Below are positions 1-11,600 of a stretch of 64,000 bases of DNA, in pieces. The position numbers were made by a program, and so were the translations under genes. Each line of letters starts with the position of its first letter. The stretch's first letter is position 1. Under the pieces are notes generated by a model, which made no database searches, was not told where the DNA came from, and saw only the letters and a program-made list of their open reading frames with translations. The stretch is from Sipunculus nudus (lineage: Eukaryota > Annelida > Sipuncula > Golfingiida > Sipunculidae), in assembly GCA_026874595.1 (NCBI GenBank), contig CM049311.1:58655953-58719952 (forward strand). The letters run 5' to 3'.

Positions 1-839
1 TTCAATTGAATGCAAATGGTCTTAATCTTGTAAAATGTGTACTTGAATGAACATTTCTAAAGGTTGTCATAGTTATCTTCAAAATTCTCACGTGATATAG
101 TATGGGTTAGTGGTGGTCTAAAGCTTGGCCACTGTGACCTTTATGATTGTGCGACGTCATGCAGGTCAAGAATGAACCCTGGAGGTCATACCCCAGTCAC
201 ACGAAGCAAGCTGTTTTCATGTATATAATTAATCAAACACCTCATGTATTATATGCACAGTAGGGTTGAGAATTAATGAATGAATGAATAGATTTTCAAG
301 TTATTCAGAAATATTAAACAATTACATTATTTATCTGGAGTGAACCAGCATGTCAGCTGTGAGCTTATTACCTGCCCAGCTGATAATGAAATGCATGTAG
401 GCCTCCCTTCCAATGTTTTCTACAGCGGTTTGCTGGGTATAAACACTAGAGAAGCTGGCATAGGGGCCAAGAATGCTCTGACCAATTTGAGTGGTGTATT
501 TAAATCTTGTTCAGACCCATAGTACCTAGCAAACTTTGTTTCTTAAAGCAGTGGTTAATTTTCAGGAGTTCTAGAGCATTAGTTATTTTGTAATGGTTGA
601 AATGGTAATGTGTGGTAGAATATTAAATTTTTATTGAGGTAAATAAATACCTACCTTAAAAAAATATTTAAGAAAAAGAATTATTTTAGAATATGTGAAA
701 TTAGTCCTCATTTTACAACATATCAGTCTCACTTATGGCAGTCAAAGTCATTTGTCACATGCAAAACAGCTTCAGTTGACAACTGCTGATTAGTTGATGT
801 CATGCAAACACTCTTAATAAATATGAGTAGTCTCAACAA
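1..839. other. No gene seen; AT-rich flank
   Basis: This stretch is AT-rich and has stop codons in all frames. The longest open frame is 60 codons with no recognisable domain. No repeat family identified elsewhere in the window was recognised here. The missing first coding exon of PEX7 was looked for here and not found. Confidence 0.5.
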
Positions 840-1110
840 AAGTGGGTACTCATTTTCGCAGCAGGTATACATTAGTAATTAAGCCATTAAATTCTGAAAT
901 TTGAAAATAAGAGCTAAAAACTTGGCTAGTTATTGAAGTTTCTTTCAGAGGTGCTATTTATTCATTTTCATCTCCAGGCTGTCCACTTCTGGTCACTACA
1001 GCCCTGCCTGGGTAACCTTATTAGTGAGGCAACACTGGTCCAGCACCCCTGCTGTCACAGGTGTACAGTTATTCTCATGTCACACCCCCCCCCCCCCCCA
1101 TCCCACCCAC
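840..1110 (+). repeat. Fragment of family A1 (Helentron-like) interior
   Basis: The text from the TTCGCAGCAGGTATACATTAG region through the poly-C run at about 1083-1100 is a diverged copy of the A1 internal unit seen at 2311-2620 and 14012-14310. Shared landmarks in order are GAAATTTGAAAATAA, GGCTAGTTATTGAA, a GGCTGT/CACTTTGGTCACT segment and a terminal poly-C run. Neither element end is present. Confidence 0.55.
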
Positions 1111-2189
1111 ACACACACCAAGTGTATGTCACTAACTCTTATTGTTCGAACTATATCTCTTTAATTGTAAAACTGTTTCCACTCCAATGTACAAAAAATT
1201 TCTCGAGATATCCAGAAGAAGCCATATAGTGGTAATGTAGCATTTTTAAATAAATTAATTTCCATTTAAATAATTTATATAAAATATAATTAAACACACA
1301 AGTAGGCAGAATTTGATAATGTATGAACCAAATCATGGATAAATAAAGGTGCAATTTAGAATTGTTTATTCAGAATGAAGAATTGTTTTTAAATTTTTTT
1401 TTTATTTGCAAATTTAAAAAGAAATTTTTTTATAATAAAAAGATAAATACATCTGTGTGACTGTGTGCATAATCAGATGTCACCGGGCATAATTAGCTAT
1501 AGATACTAATTCAATTAAGAGTTGTGAATCAATTAAATATTCAGATATATATGTTATACTGTAAATGTTAAGTGAAAATTATAAACTTGAAAAAAAATTA
1601 TAAAAAATTGAGGATCTATTGCAAACATTTGTTCATTATTCTCATGCCTCAGTGGCATTGGAATTTAGTTTTCAATGTATCTGCCTGATTTTAAAAAGTG
1701 TATTATGAATCCCTTCAAAAGTTAATATTTAGGAATATTGCAGTTGCATAAATTTTATGCCAAAATTTATTAAATAAAGAAAATATATACTATAAGGTAC
1801 AGAGATGTTGTAACTCTCAACCTTATCAACCCCCCAACCCCCCCATTTCATGCATTATCAATCAAGTCCTACCACTGGTGGACTGGAAACCGTTCACATT
1901 TTATTAAATTGAAAAAAAAAATGGTTAAATAAAAAAAATAAGATCTGACTGAACAAATGTGTAAACTGCTGAAAATTGTCAACTGCTTTTCAAAAAGCCT
2001 ACCAATAAACATGGTAATAGTATATATCTTATTTTCACAAACTGCCTACATGCTTCATTTTTAGCAATACGAAACATATGGTCATATCACAAAATATTAT
2101 TTGCAACAATACTTTCAATCATATCAACCATCCATGGCCTATATTACTTATTCCTCTCAGATTTAATCTCTATTTGATATTTTTTTAGA
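1111..2189. other. No gene seen; AT-rich spacer
   Basis: Low-complexity AT-rich DNA with short poly-A, poly-T and poly-C runs. No open frame above 70 codons carries a recognisable motif, and no known repeat end was seen. Confidence 0.5.
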
Positions 2190-3035
2190 TTTTTAGCTCA
2201 GCTGACTATACCAAAAATTAGATCAAAATCTGTTAAATTTTTTTAAATATTGGCAAAAATATAAAATTGGTACCTTAAATTTTGCCCAACTTTGGCCACC
2301 GCACATTTTTTTTCCTGTAAGTACTGTGGATTTAATTTTCACAGCATGTACACATAAGGATTGAATCTGTTAAAATCTGAAATTTGAAAATAAAAGCTGC
2401 AAAATTAGGCTAGTTATTGAAATTTTTTAGAGGCTCTTGTTGTATTCCCTCACATTGTCAAGCAGTCCACTTTGATGACTGTAGGTCATTCAGTGCACAT
2501 CTCTATGCTCTTCAGGCTGTTGGCATAATTTTAGATGTCCCCAAAACTCCTACCAAACAGAAAATTAGATCATTAGGACTTCGTTCCTTCAAGATATTAA
2601 GGAAAAACCTCCATTTTCCATAAAAAAGCCATTGTTACACTTCAAGGCTGCTTAATATCAAAACCACTGATCTGTTTTTGATCATATTTAGTATTCACAT
2701 TCTTTCATACATTTACTATGAACATACCAAAAATTAAGTCAGTATTGGGTATTATTTTGGAGTTATGGGCCAAAATATAATGCAATTTTTAAAAAAATCA
2801 GGAAATTTAATTACTCACCTGACATGAGAATTGCTGAACCTAGGGACTTTTTTCAGGAATATAACTTTATTTAATCAAGATTCAATTGTTTACCCAAAAT
2901 TAGATATGAATTTTGCAAATTCATAAGTATTCATGGTATTCATAAGCTTTATCGACTCGATATAGTATCACAGTGGAGAAACATTTATAGTCCAATCATG
3001 ATCAGCTGAGCGCCGTGACCCATGGGTCCCTTGTT
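2190..3035 (+). mobile_element. Helentron-like non-autonomous element, family A1, short copy
   Basis: The 5' end TTTTAGCTCAGCTGACTATA lies at 2191-2210. The 3' end at 3002-3035 holds TCAGCTGAGC, which is the inverse of GCTCAGCTGA at the 5' end, then the palindrome GACCCATGGGTC, then CCTTGTT. The GTCC microsatellite found in longer copies is deleted: the 5' end runs straight into CCAAAAATTAGATC of the interior. The layout (subterminal inverted repeats, internal repeat unit, 3' hairpin, T-rich terminus) fits the DINE/HINE class. No protein is encoded. Confidence 0.65.
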
Positions 3036-3643
3036 TCCTGTAAGTACTGTGGATTTAATTTTCACAGCATGTACACATAAGGATTGAATCTGTTAAAATC
3101 TGAAATTTGAAAATAAAAGCTGCAAAATTAGGCTAGTTATTGAAATTTTTTAGAGGCTCTTGTTGTATTCCCTCACATTGTCAAGCAGTCCACTTTGATG
3201 ACTGTAGGTCATTCAGTGCACATCTCTATGCTCTTCAGGCTGTTGGCATAATTTTAGATGTCCCCAAAACTCCTACCAAACAGAAAATTAGATCATTAGG
3301 ACTTCGTTCCTTCAAGATATTAAGGAAAAACCTCCATTTTCCATAAAAAAGCCATTGTTACATTTCAAGGCTGCTTAATATCAAAACCACTGATCTGTTT
3401 TTGATCATATTTAGTATTCACATTCTTTCATACATTTACTATGAACATACCAAAAATTAAGTCAGTATTGGGTATTATTTTGGAGTTATGGGCCAAAATA
3501 TAATGCAATTTTTAAAAAAATCAGGAAATTTATTTACTCACCTAACATGAGAATTGCTGAACCTAGAGACTTTTTTCAGGAATATAACTTTATTTAATCA
3601 AGATTCAATTGTTTACCCAAAATTAGATATGAATTTTGCAAAT
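2311..3643 (+). repeat. Direct duplication of about 610 bp, offset 723 bp
   Basis: The segment beginning TTTCCTGTAAGTACTGTGG at about 2311 recurs at about 3034 with only a handful of substitutions, for example TTACACTTC against TTACATTTC and TAATTACT against TATTTACT. The copies diverge after GAATTTTGCAAAT (about 2920 and 3643). The second copy starts immediately after the CTTGTT end of the element at 2190-3035, so it looks like a second A1 copy joined head to tail. Confidence 0.85.
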
Positions 3644-4135
3644 TTTTCAAGTTATTTGCGTAAATAAAAAATCAATACCTTAAATTTTGTCCAACTTTTG
3701 CACTGTTGATTTAATTTTCACAGCATGTATACATAAGGATTTAATCTTTTAAAATCTGAAATTTCAAAGAAATTGATTGGAAAGAATAGCTTTTATTCAG
3801 GTTTACATACACCATGTCAAGTGTTGTTTACATCTAGCCCACCTAGTAGTACAGCCTTCACTTGCATTATGTAACACACCTCAGGCAGCTTGCCTTGGCT
3901 AAGCTTGGCCACTACGAGCAGGCTTCCCCTCTGCCCTGCACTCCCCCCCCCCCCCCAGATAGTGCATAAACTAGATGAATGTTATTATTTTCTGTATTTG
4001 ATTCATTCTTATTCTAGGCTATGCTACATTTGAGATTTTGTATTGTACCACCAGGGTTACAATGATGAAAGTGTACATTTAATTGTATCCACAAAGTGGT
4101 GTATTGCTATGAAAGTGTGGATGTTCATTAGATAA
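3036..4135 (+). mobile_element. Family A1 fragment lacking both ends
   Basis: Colinear with 36050-36490 of the complete A1 copy. Shared landmarks are TTGTTTACATCT, CACCTAGTA, CAGGCAGCTTGCCTTGGCT, GCAGGCTTCCCCTCTGCCC, the poly-C run (about 3943-3958), ACCACCAGGGTTACAATGAT and AAAGTGTGGATGTTCAT. The similarity stops after about 4130, and no 3' hairpin follows. Confidence 0.65.
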
Positions 4136-4859
4136 GTAATTCCTTACTTCAGAAGAGTAAAAACTTCACCAGGTGTGAAATTGACTATTAATTCCAGTAA
4201 TAAATCAAGACTGGGATAGTAATTAGCACAATGATATGTATTGTCCCTCATTCAACCAACAGTGTGTATACTTTATTTGAAAAGATATTTTATTTTTAAA
4301 TTTACTGAATCTTTAATTTTATTTTGGTGAATAAAATTAAGCATGTACTGAAAACTCCAGTGTGCAAAAACTTTTTAATAGTAATTCAAGGAATATTCTT
4401 GTAGATGCCAGGTTGTGGCATTATTTTCTTTTAAATTCAGTTTAAACATTTATGATTTTAAAATAATAAAATATATGTGTATGCATAATATAACCCAATA
4501 TGAGCTACACTGTGGATATATGATGATTGCACCTTTTGCAACAATTCTAATATTTAAACTTATAGTTTCAGTTTTTTACTCAGTATATATAATGATTGCA
4601 ACTTTTGCAACAATTCTAATATTTTAACTTATATTTTCAGTTTTTTTAATTAAAATTTATAAAACCTGTAAATAAAAAAAAATGATTTAGATAAAATCTT
4701 CTTAATGGAAAAAGTTGATATGCATAAAAAAATAGGCTTATATATAAACTTAAATGCATTATTCCCTTGTAAGTGAAATAAAGGTATTAGTCCATTCTGT
4801 CCACTTGCCTGTCCATCTGTAAATTTTCATATGCATCACAGTATCCCAAAACTTTACTG
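4136..4859. other. AT-rich spacer with a two-copy tandem duplication
   Basis: No gene seen. At about 4515-4640 a unit of about 74 bp containing ATGATTGCAACTTTTGCAA, then CAATTCTAATATTT and a TTTCAG, occurs twice in tandem with small differences. Otherwise featureless AT-rich DNA. Confidence 0.55.
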
Positions 4860-7465
4860 TTTTTAGCTCAGCTGACTATGTCATCTGAGCTATAGTCGTG
4901 GTCCATTGTCCGTCGTCCGTCCGTCTGTCCATCCGTCCGTCCGTCCGTCCGTCCGTCCGTCCGTCCGTAGATGTGGCACGTTTTGAAACCGTAAGACCTA
5001 GGAATCCAAAATTCGGCATAATGTTAGATGTCCCCAAGATCTCCTACCAAGCCGAAAACTGGGTGTTTGCAACTTCGTTCCTTTGAGAAATTAAGGAAAA
5101 ACCTCAATTTTTTATTAAAAACCTATTTTCACACTTCAGGACTGCCTAATATCAAAACCACTCATCTGTTTCACCTCATATTTACCATAAATATTCCTCT
5201 ATATAGTTCCTATGTACATGCCAGAAAATATGTCTGTACTATTTAATTTAAAAAAGTTATGGGCCCAAACATAATGCATTTTGTAAAAAATCAGAAAAGA
5301 TATTTGATCACTTAACACAAAAAATGTTAATGCTATGGACCTTTTTTCCAGTAATATAACTTTAATTAATCAAAATTAAATTGTATACCCAAAATTAGAT
5401 GAAAATCTTTTAAATTTTTTAAAATATTAATAAAAATAAAAAATTGGTACCTTAAATTTTGCCCAACTTTGACCATGGCACGTTTTTTTCCTGTAAGTAC
5501 TGTGGATTTAATTTTCACAGCATGTTTTTGTTAGCATTTCAACTGTTAACACCAAAAATTTGAAACCAGTTGATCAAAAACTGTAGATTTTAATCAAGTT
5601 TTCAAGCACCATGTAACATATTGTTTACATCAAGCTAGTGTTATGCAGTTTGCAAGAACTCAGCTCCCCAGCTTCAGCTCCAAGTTCCTTAAATTCGGCA
5701 TACAGTTAGATGTCTCCAAAATGCCCTACCATGCCAAGAATTTGGTCACTAGGACATTCGAGATATTAATGAAAAACTTCATTTTTCCATTAAAAACCCA
5801 TTGTTACACTTCAAGACTGACTAATATCAAAACCACTGATCTGACTTTAATCATAAATAATATACATATTTTTCATTCTCTATGCACATGCCAGAATGAT
5901 GTCAGTATTGTGTAATTTTTTTAAGTTATGGGCCCAAACATAATGCACTTTGTAAAAAATCAAGAAATATATTTACTCCCTTAACAAGAGCATTGCTGAA
6001 GCTAGAGATTTTTTAAACATTATTTAATCAAGATTCAATTGAATACCCAAAATTAGTTCTGAATTTTTCAAAATTTATTTAGTATAAATATAAAATTAGT
6101 ACCTTAAATTTTGCCCAACTGTGACCATGGCACGTTTGTTTCCTGTGAGCACTGTTGATATAATTTTCATATCATGCACACATAAGCATCTCCACTTTTT
6201 AGTTTAGAAAGCTGAAAGAAATTGGCCAAAAATTGTAGCTTTTATTAATGTTTTTTATGAGACCATGTCAGACTTTGGCTCTCTCCAGCCCCTCTTGAGT
6301 CACCTGTATGTTGACCTTGTTGACCTTTCATCAAATTATGCACGCTTGAGGCGAGGCATACATGGAATCCAGGCAGCTTATGGCAAGCCACAGTTGATCC
6401 AGGTGTCCAACCCAACTCATCTAGTAGTTTTAACCAAGAACATAACAAAAAACAATAAATTAATAAATTTAAATTGGTTTTTAATAACAAATTAAAGAAA
6501 AATAGAAAAGGATTTTGTTAGTTTATAATAACAGGAAATTAACTTGCAGTTACTTCTTGTATCGATGGGTAGAATGTCACATATTCCAAATAATACCATG
6601 CAGTCACCTATGGCATTTTTCAGTTCAATTTTAATGATAAAGAAGTAAATCAAATTATTCATTACTAATCATTAGGGATCATATGAAGGTAATTAGACAA
6701 AGATGAAGTTGATAATATTAATCTAGATTCCTGCTGTGTCTAGTGTGTACATTGATGTGAAATTAGTCCAAAATGAATTTTTTACAGTTATTTTTTTTAT
6801 AAATAAAAGCCGTAAAACCAGGTACTTATGATCATTATTTAAATGTGTGAATTTTGTATATTCTGGATTCTCAACATCATTGTTTGGTGAAAACTGAATA
6901 AATTCCAGACATGGTGCAAATACTTTGTAATTGTATTTAAATACGAATATGATTTTGTACTCCAATATAAAATTTCTTGCATAAAGAATGGGAATTCAGG
7001 TAAAAATGAAAAAAATGAATACTCGTGCAAATACTTTCAAAATGTATTCATGAATGCATTCATGAATATATTCATTAATATTATTTTAATAATCATATCA
7101 GTTATATTTCATTTTAAAAAATCATATGATTCTCTTATAATTTTTAATAAAAATTATATTTGGGACAATATTTGTATTTTTTTTAATAAATAGTTAAACT
7201 CTTATATTATATGTCCTGCTTATAAGTTATATGGCCAAGTCAAAATCTGTGTGACAATAGTGCTCCATTTGTTAATAAAATAAATGAAATCAATCCTCTT
7301 CCCTGTCTCCAAAGGTACTATCAATATCATACATAAGCTAAACAACAACAACTCATAATACAGCTTATATTTATTACCACACAAAACCAGCATGTGCCTC
7401 ATTTCTAAATAATATTACTTTATCATATATAACAGCTGAGCGTCGTGACCCATAGGTCCCTTGTT
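4860..7465 (+). mobile_element. Helentron-like element, family A1, long copy with internal tandem units
   Basis: The 5' end is the palindromic TTTTAGCTCAGCTGAC...TCATCTGAGCTATAG, followed by a GTCC microsatellite (about 4909-4967). Units of about 650 bp follow, each closing with CCTGTAAGTACTGTGGAT and ATTTTCACAGCATG (about 5491 and 6141). The 3' end at 7432-7465 holds CAGCTGAGC, a mutated palindrome GACCCATAGGTC and CCTTGTT. It encodes nothing recognisable, and the short open frames inside are repeat by-products. The part from 6480 to 7430 is AT-rich and could include foreign sequence. Confidence 0.65.
4909..4967 (+). repeat. GTCC tetranucleotide microsatellite
   Basis: About a dozen near-perfect GTCC/GTCT repeats, including an uninterrupted run at about 4936-4967. 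It sits just inside the palindromic 5' end of the A1 element, the position where DINE-type elements carry a GTCY microsatellite. Confidence 0.9.
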
Positions 7466-7689
7466 CTTCATGACAGTCTTGACAGAGTATTAGTTTGCAA
7501 TCATATATTTAGAACTTTACTATAACCAAGTAGGAGGGCCCCTTTCCTCTTAGCTTTTCATATTCTTATATAAATGAAAAACATTACAATAGAATATTTC
7601 TACATCCACCTTCGTGCTGCCCTCACTTTTCCCTTCTCTGAACCCCATCCCAAAGTCAGCCTCAGTAAGCAAGAACAAGATGAATCAGA

Positions 7690-8246
7690 TATATTCATAC
7701 TTTAATATTTTCTATAACTATTCATCCATAGGTACCTATGTACATGCCAGAAATTTTGTCAATATTGTGTAATATGTAGACATCGTGGGCATCACCATAA
7801 TGTACCTTGTCAAGACTAAAGAGATATTGTGTCATACAGTCACAAATTCATAAATCACTTCATCAGCATAGTTAATCATAACATCATATTTGTCAAATTG
7901 AAAGCTTGCAGACTACCATACACTTTAGATCCTTCAACAAATAGCCTTATCATCATTCTACTACTGCTTATTACTGCTGTCATTGCATTCATATTTGCTC
8001 AAATATATCACAATTTTCAACCCCTCCTAAATAAATAAAAATAAACCACTATATTTGACTCTATTAATCCATCAGTCAGGTTATTTCATTTATCATTTAC
8101 TAACATATTACATTACATTCCTTTATAATAGCCCAACATGTCCATGATATTCATAAGCTTTCTCAACTCAATATAGTATCACAGTGGAGAAACATTTATA
8201 GTCCAATCACGATCAGCTGAGCGCGGTGACCCATGGGTCCCTTGTT
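7690..8246 (+). mobile_element. Family A1 3' fragment
   Basis: From about 8040 this matches the last 200 bp of the A1 copy at 35471-37987. Shared landmarks are TTAATCCATCAGTCAG, AGCCCAACATG, TATTCATAAGCTTT and ACATTTATAGTCCA. It ends TCAGCTGAGC (8213-8222), GACCCATGGGTC, CCTTGTT at 8246. The 7690-8040 part keeps the A1 interior landmarks GTACATGCCAGAAATTTTGT and ATTGTGTAAT. The 5' end is missing. Confidence 0.6.
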
Positions 8247-8296
8247 AACTTCAAGGTAAACTTCAGCTGAGCACAGTGACCCATGGGTCCCTTGTT
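8247..8296 (+). mobile_element. Second A-family 3' terminus in tandem
   Basis: Immediately after the terminus ending at 8246, a second complete terminus TCAGCTGAGC ... GACCCATGGGTC CCTTGTT ends at about 8296. Only about 50 bp separate the two ends. This looks like a terminal duplication, or a second element inserted next to the first and then deleted. Confidence 0.65.
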
Positions 8297-8489
8297 TATT
8301 GCCAAATTAGACCATCAATCCAACATACAGCATTCTGGGAATTTATAGGAAAAAAACTAGTGGAGATTATCTGTAAAAAAACAGGCAGATATAGATTTGC
8401 TATAACAGAATTTACAAAGAATGATCCCTGCTGCTTCCATTTTACCTTATGGTCTCAGTTGTAAAATATGGTACATCATCTGTTCACAG

Positions 8490-8662
8490 GCTGTGGCACT
8501 CTGTTCATTTTGGATGTGACTCCAGAAGGACCAGTTCTTGTCAAAAATTTTGACTGGAATGACGGGTTGTTTGATGTGAGTTGGTGCGAGAACAACGAAA
8601 ACTTGGCGGTAACAGGAAGTGGAGATGGTTCTGTGCAGCTCTGGGACATAGCTCAGGCCAAG
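8490..8662 (+). CDS. PEX7: PEX7 visible exon 1 (first WD repeat)
   Basis: The acceptor is TTCACAG before 8490 and the donor is AAG/GTGACC after 8662. The exon enters in phase 1 and leaves in phase 0. It encodes GCGTLFILD through [12 protein letters not shown] and [14 protein letters not shown]. An in-frame ATG at 8468 lies before the acceptor. It is rejected as the start because family members continue upstream of GCGTL by about 40 residues and the splice acceptor is good. Confidence 0.93.
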
Positions 8663-11600
8663 GTGACCTTGAAATAAATGTTATAAATAGGCTATATATC
8701 CCCTTTTTATTTTGAAGTAATATAGGGAATGATAGGATTATGTTAATTAGCATTCAGCAATTAAACCAGAGGTTAATGTGTTTGATAAAAATTTTAAGTT
8801 ATTTGAGGTAGGATGTAATGTTATATTTAAGGACTCTCTTCAGTTCGTGTCTTCCATATCAGTCCCACAGATAAATCAGTGAAATCTTGATGAAAAGTAA
8901 TATTCACCCTAAAGCCGACCTCCCATCTACCAAAAAAAAATCTATCCTGCCGGTGAGAACCTGAACACCCCCCAATTATTCCTGCAGATCACCAGAGTTC
9001 TCTGGTCATTTTGGTCACCTCTGATTTTGTCTCCAGGATAATTATTGGCATCAGTAATGATAAAAAGGAAAGATAGGTTATAGACAAGATTATTTTTTTT
9101 TCTGTTCCATCATCAGACCCTGAAAAATTGGTAAATATAAAATCAGTACCTTAACTTTTGCCCAACTTTGGCAATGGGACATTTTTTTCCTGTAAGTACT
9201 GTAGATTCAATTTTCACAGTATACGTTTGATTTTCCAGACTTATATACTATTGTATATTTAAATGGCTGTAATTTCATAGCCCAGCGAGCGAGCCTTGCT
9301 GATGAATTTTTACAGGAGTCCAAATAAGTCAGAGCCCTATGATCTGTCACGATTGTGAATGGCCGGTCGTTTGCAAGATACACATTGTAATGTTTAATAC
9401 CTTCTATAATAGCTAAACACTCTTTATCTGTTATGCCCCATCTGGTTTCGTTATTTCTCAAATTTCGGCCACCATAGGCAATAACACGCTCCTTGCCATG
9501 GTCGTCTTTTTGACCCAAAATATAACCAATAGCATAATCGGATGCATCAGTATATAAAATGAATTCCTTGTCAAAATCAGGATACACCAAAACAATAGGT
9601 TCCGTAGTCAGAGCCTGTTTCAGTTTAGTAAAAGCATTTTGGCACGCAGTATCCCAGTTGAATGGAATATCTTTATGCAATAATCTGGTCAATGGGTAAG
9701 CAATTTTTGAATAATCTTTAACAAATTTTCTGTAGTAATTACATAATCCTAAGAAACTGCGCATTTGTTTAGGGTTCTTAGGTTGGGGAAAGGTGGCAAC
9801 AGCTTGTGTCTTCGCTGTGTCCATTTCAACACCACTAGTTGTGATATAGTGACCTAAAAAATTGACCTTAGGAGTGGCAAAATGACATTTGGATGGTTTC
9901 AGTTTTAAGTTAGCTTGTCGTAGTCTAGTAAAAACTTGAGACAAATGAGTGAGATGTTCAGATAAATTACGACTATAAACAAGTATATAATCAACATATA
10001 CTACGGCATTTTTAAAGTTTAAACCCTTTAAAATAGTTCCAACTGTAAAAGAGAACGATGATGGTGCATTACGAAGACCGAAGGGCATAACATTCCAGGT
10101 ATATGTACCTGAATGCGTGACAAATCCAGTTTTGTCAATAGAGTCAGGGTGCATTGGAATCTGCCAAAATCCAGAGGCCATATCTAGAACAGAGAATATG
10201 CGCGCTTTTGCTTGTCCAATACTATCAAAAACATCCTCAATTCGAGGTAAAGGATGACTTACTGGCTTAGTTATAGCATTTAATTTTCTATAATCCACAG
10301 CAAATCTATATTGTCCATTTTTCTTAGGAACTAATAAAACAGGAGCTTGCCATAAGGATGTAGATTCTTGAATGATGCCCGTATCGAGCATTTCCTGAAC
10401 TTGCCTATCTATTTCAGCCTTTTTAATGGGGCTTACTCTGTATGGGGCCAGTCGAATGGGAGTTTCATCACCAGTATCGATTGAATGAGAGAATACATTT
10501 GTACGTCCTAATTCAGTAATATTAGTAGCAAAAATGTCCCGATTTGAACCTAAAAATGCCAGTAATTTATATCTTTCCTGTTCATTTAATTCTGTTCCTT
10601 CTAAGTTGAAGTTTAAGGATTGGGCTATTTTATAATATTCCTTCGCGTTATCCTCATTGGTATTACTAGCACTAACCTGATTAATGTCCATACTGACTTG
10701 GCGATCGATAATGGTGAATGCGTCAGATGTGGGTGAAAGTAAACGGAATGAGGCAATTGGATAACCCTGTGAGAGTTTAATTGGTTTGGTATAAGGATTC
10801 ATAACACGCATGACAGTTTTTGAATTGGTTAAGGTATTGATGCTATACGCCCCAGCTAAGCGTTTCGACTTTCTTAATAAGCTAAGAGGAATGACCTGTC
10901 CAGTGGTATCCGAGAAGTATGGATCTGGAGTGTAAACAGGTAATATTGTTTCTGTGAGCGGTTGACAGGTAGTATTAATCGCAACTCTGAGATACGAGTG
11001 ATTAGAGGGCCGTCCCTTACTACACAGTGGAATGTGATATTTACCATTCATTAAGGAGAGAACATTATGAGAAAAATCAATTTGGGCTTGGTACTTCTGT
11101 AAATAATCCGTACCTAATATTATGGGTACACTACTAGATGTTAAGACCAGAAAGGAATGTTTGGTACTGAATTCCCCCAATTTAAGAGTTAAATCAACCT
11201 GACCCATAACTTTAACATGGATATTTCCGATCCCTTTTACATATGAAATGTTTACTGGATTCACCGGAATAGTACCCCTGTTGTTTAGATTTTGTATCGT
11301 ATGCCAATCAATACAAGAGACTTGAGCTCCCGTGTCTAATAAACATTGGACTACGAGGGAATTAACTGTAGCTGTAACCAAATTATTATATCTGTTATTT
11401 TGAAGATTGACTAAAATATGGGGACATTTGATATCGGGGTCTCTAAGGACCTGGTTCAGAGGACGGTTATGTCTACTGATTGATGGAGAATTTTGTGTTA
11501 AAGCGCTACGGTCCAGTTCAGGATCAGGCGTTATATCCTATTTAAACATTACTCTATCAAACCGTACAGTTTTAGGAGTAGTTTTAGCGTTGCGACATAC

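Noticed and set aside
2417-3346. Two identical 68-aa ORFs
   Set aside because: They are identical only because the DNA is a duplicated A1 repeat. The codons show no protein-like constraint.
8468-8489. ATG at 8468 as PEX7 start
   Set aside because: It lies before a good splice acceptor, and family members extend about 40 residues upstream. It is retained only as a possible alternative start.
1-8489. Search for the first coding exon of PEX7
   Set aside because: No open stretch ending in phase 1 at a GT donor and resembling the FSP...RLA.A...G(I)A region was found. It is probably upstream of the window.
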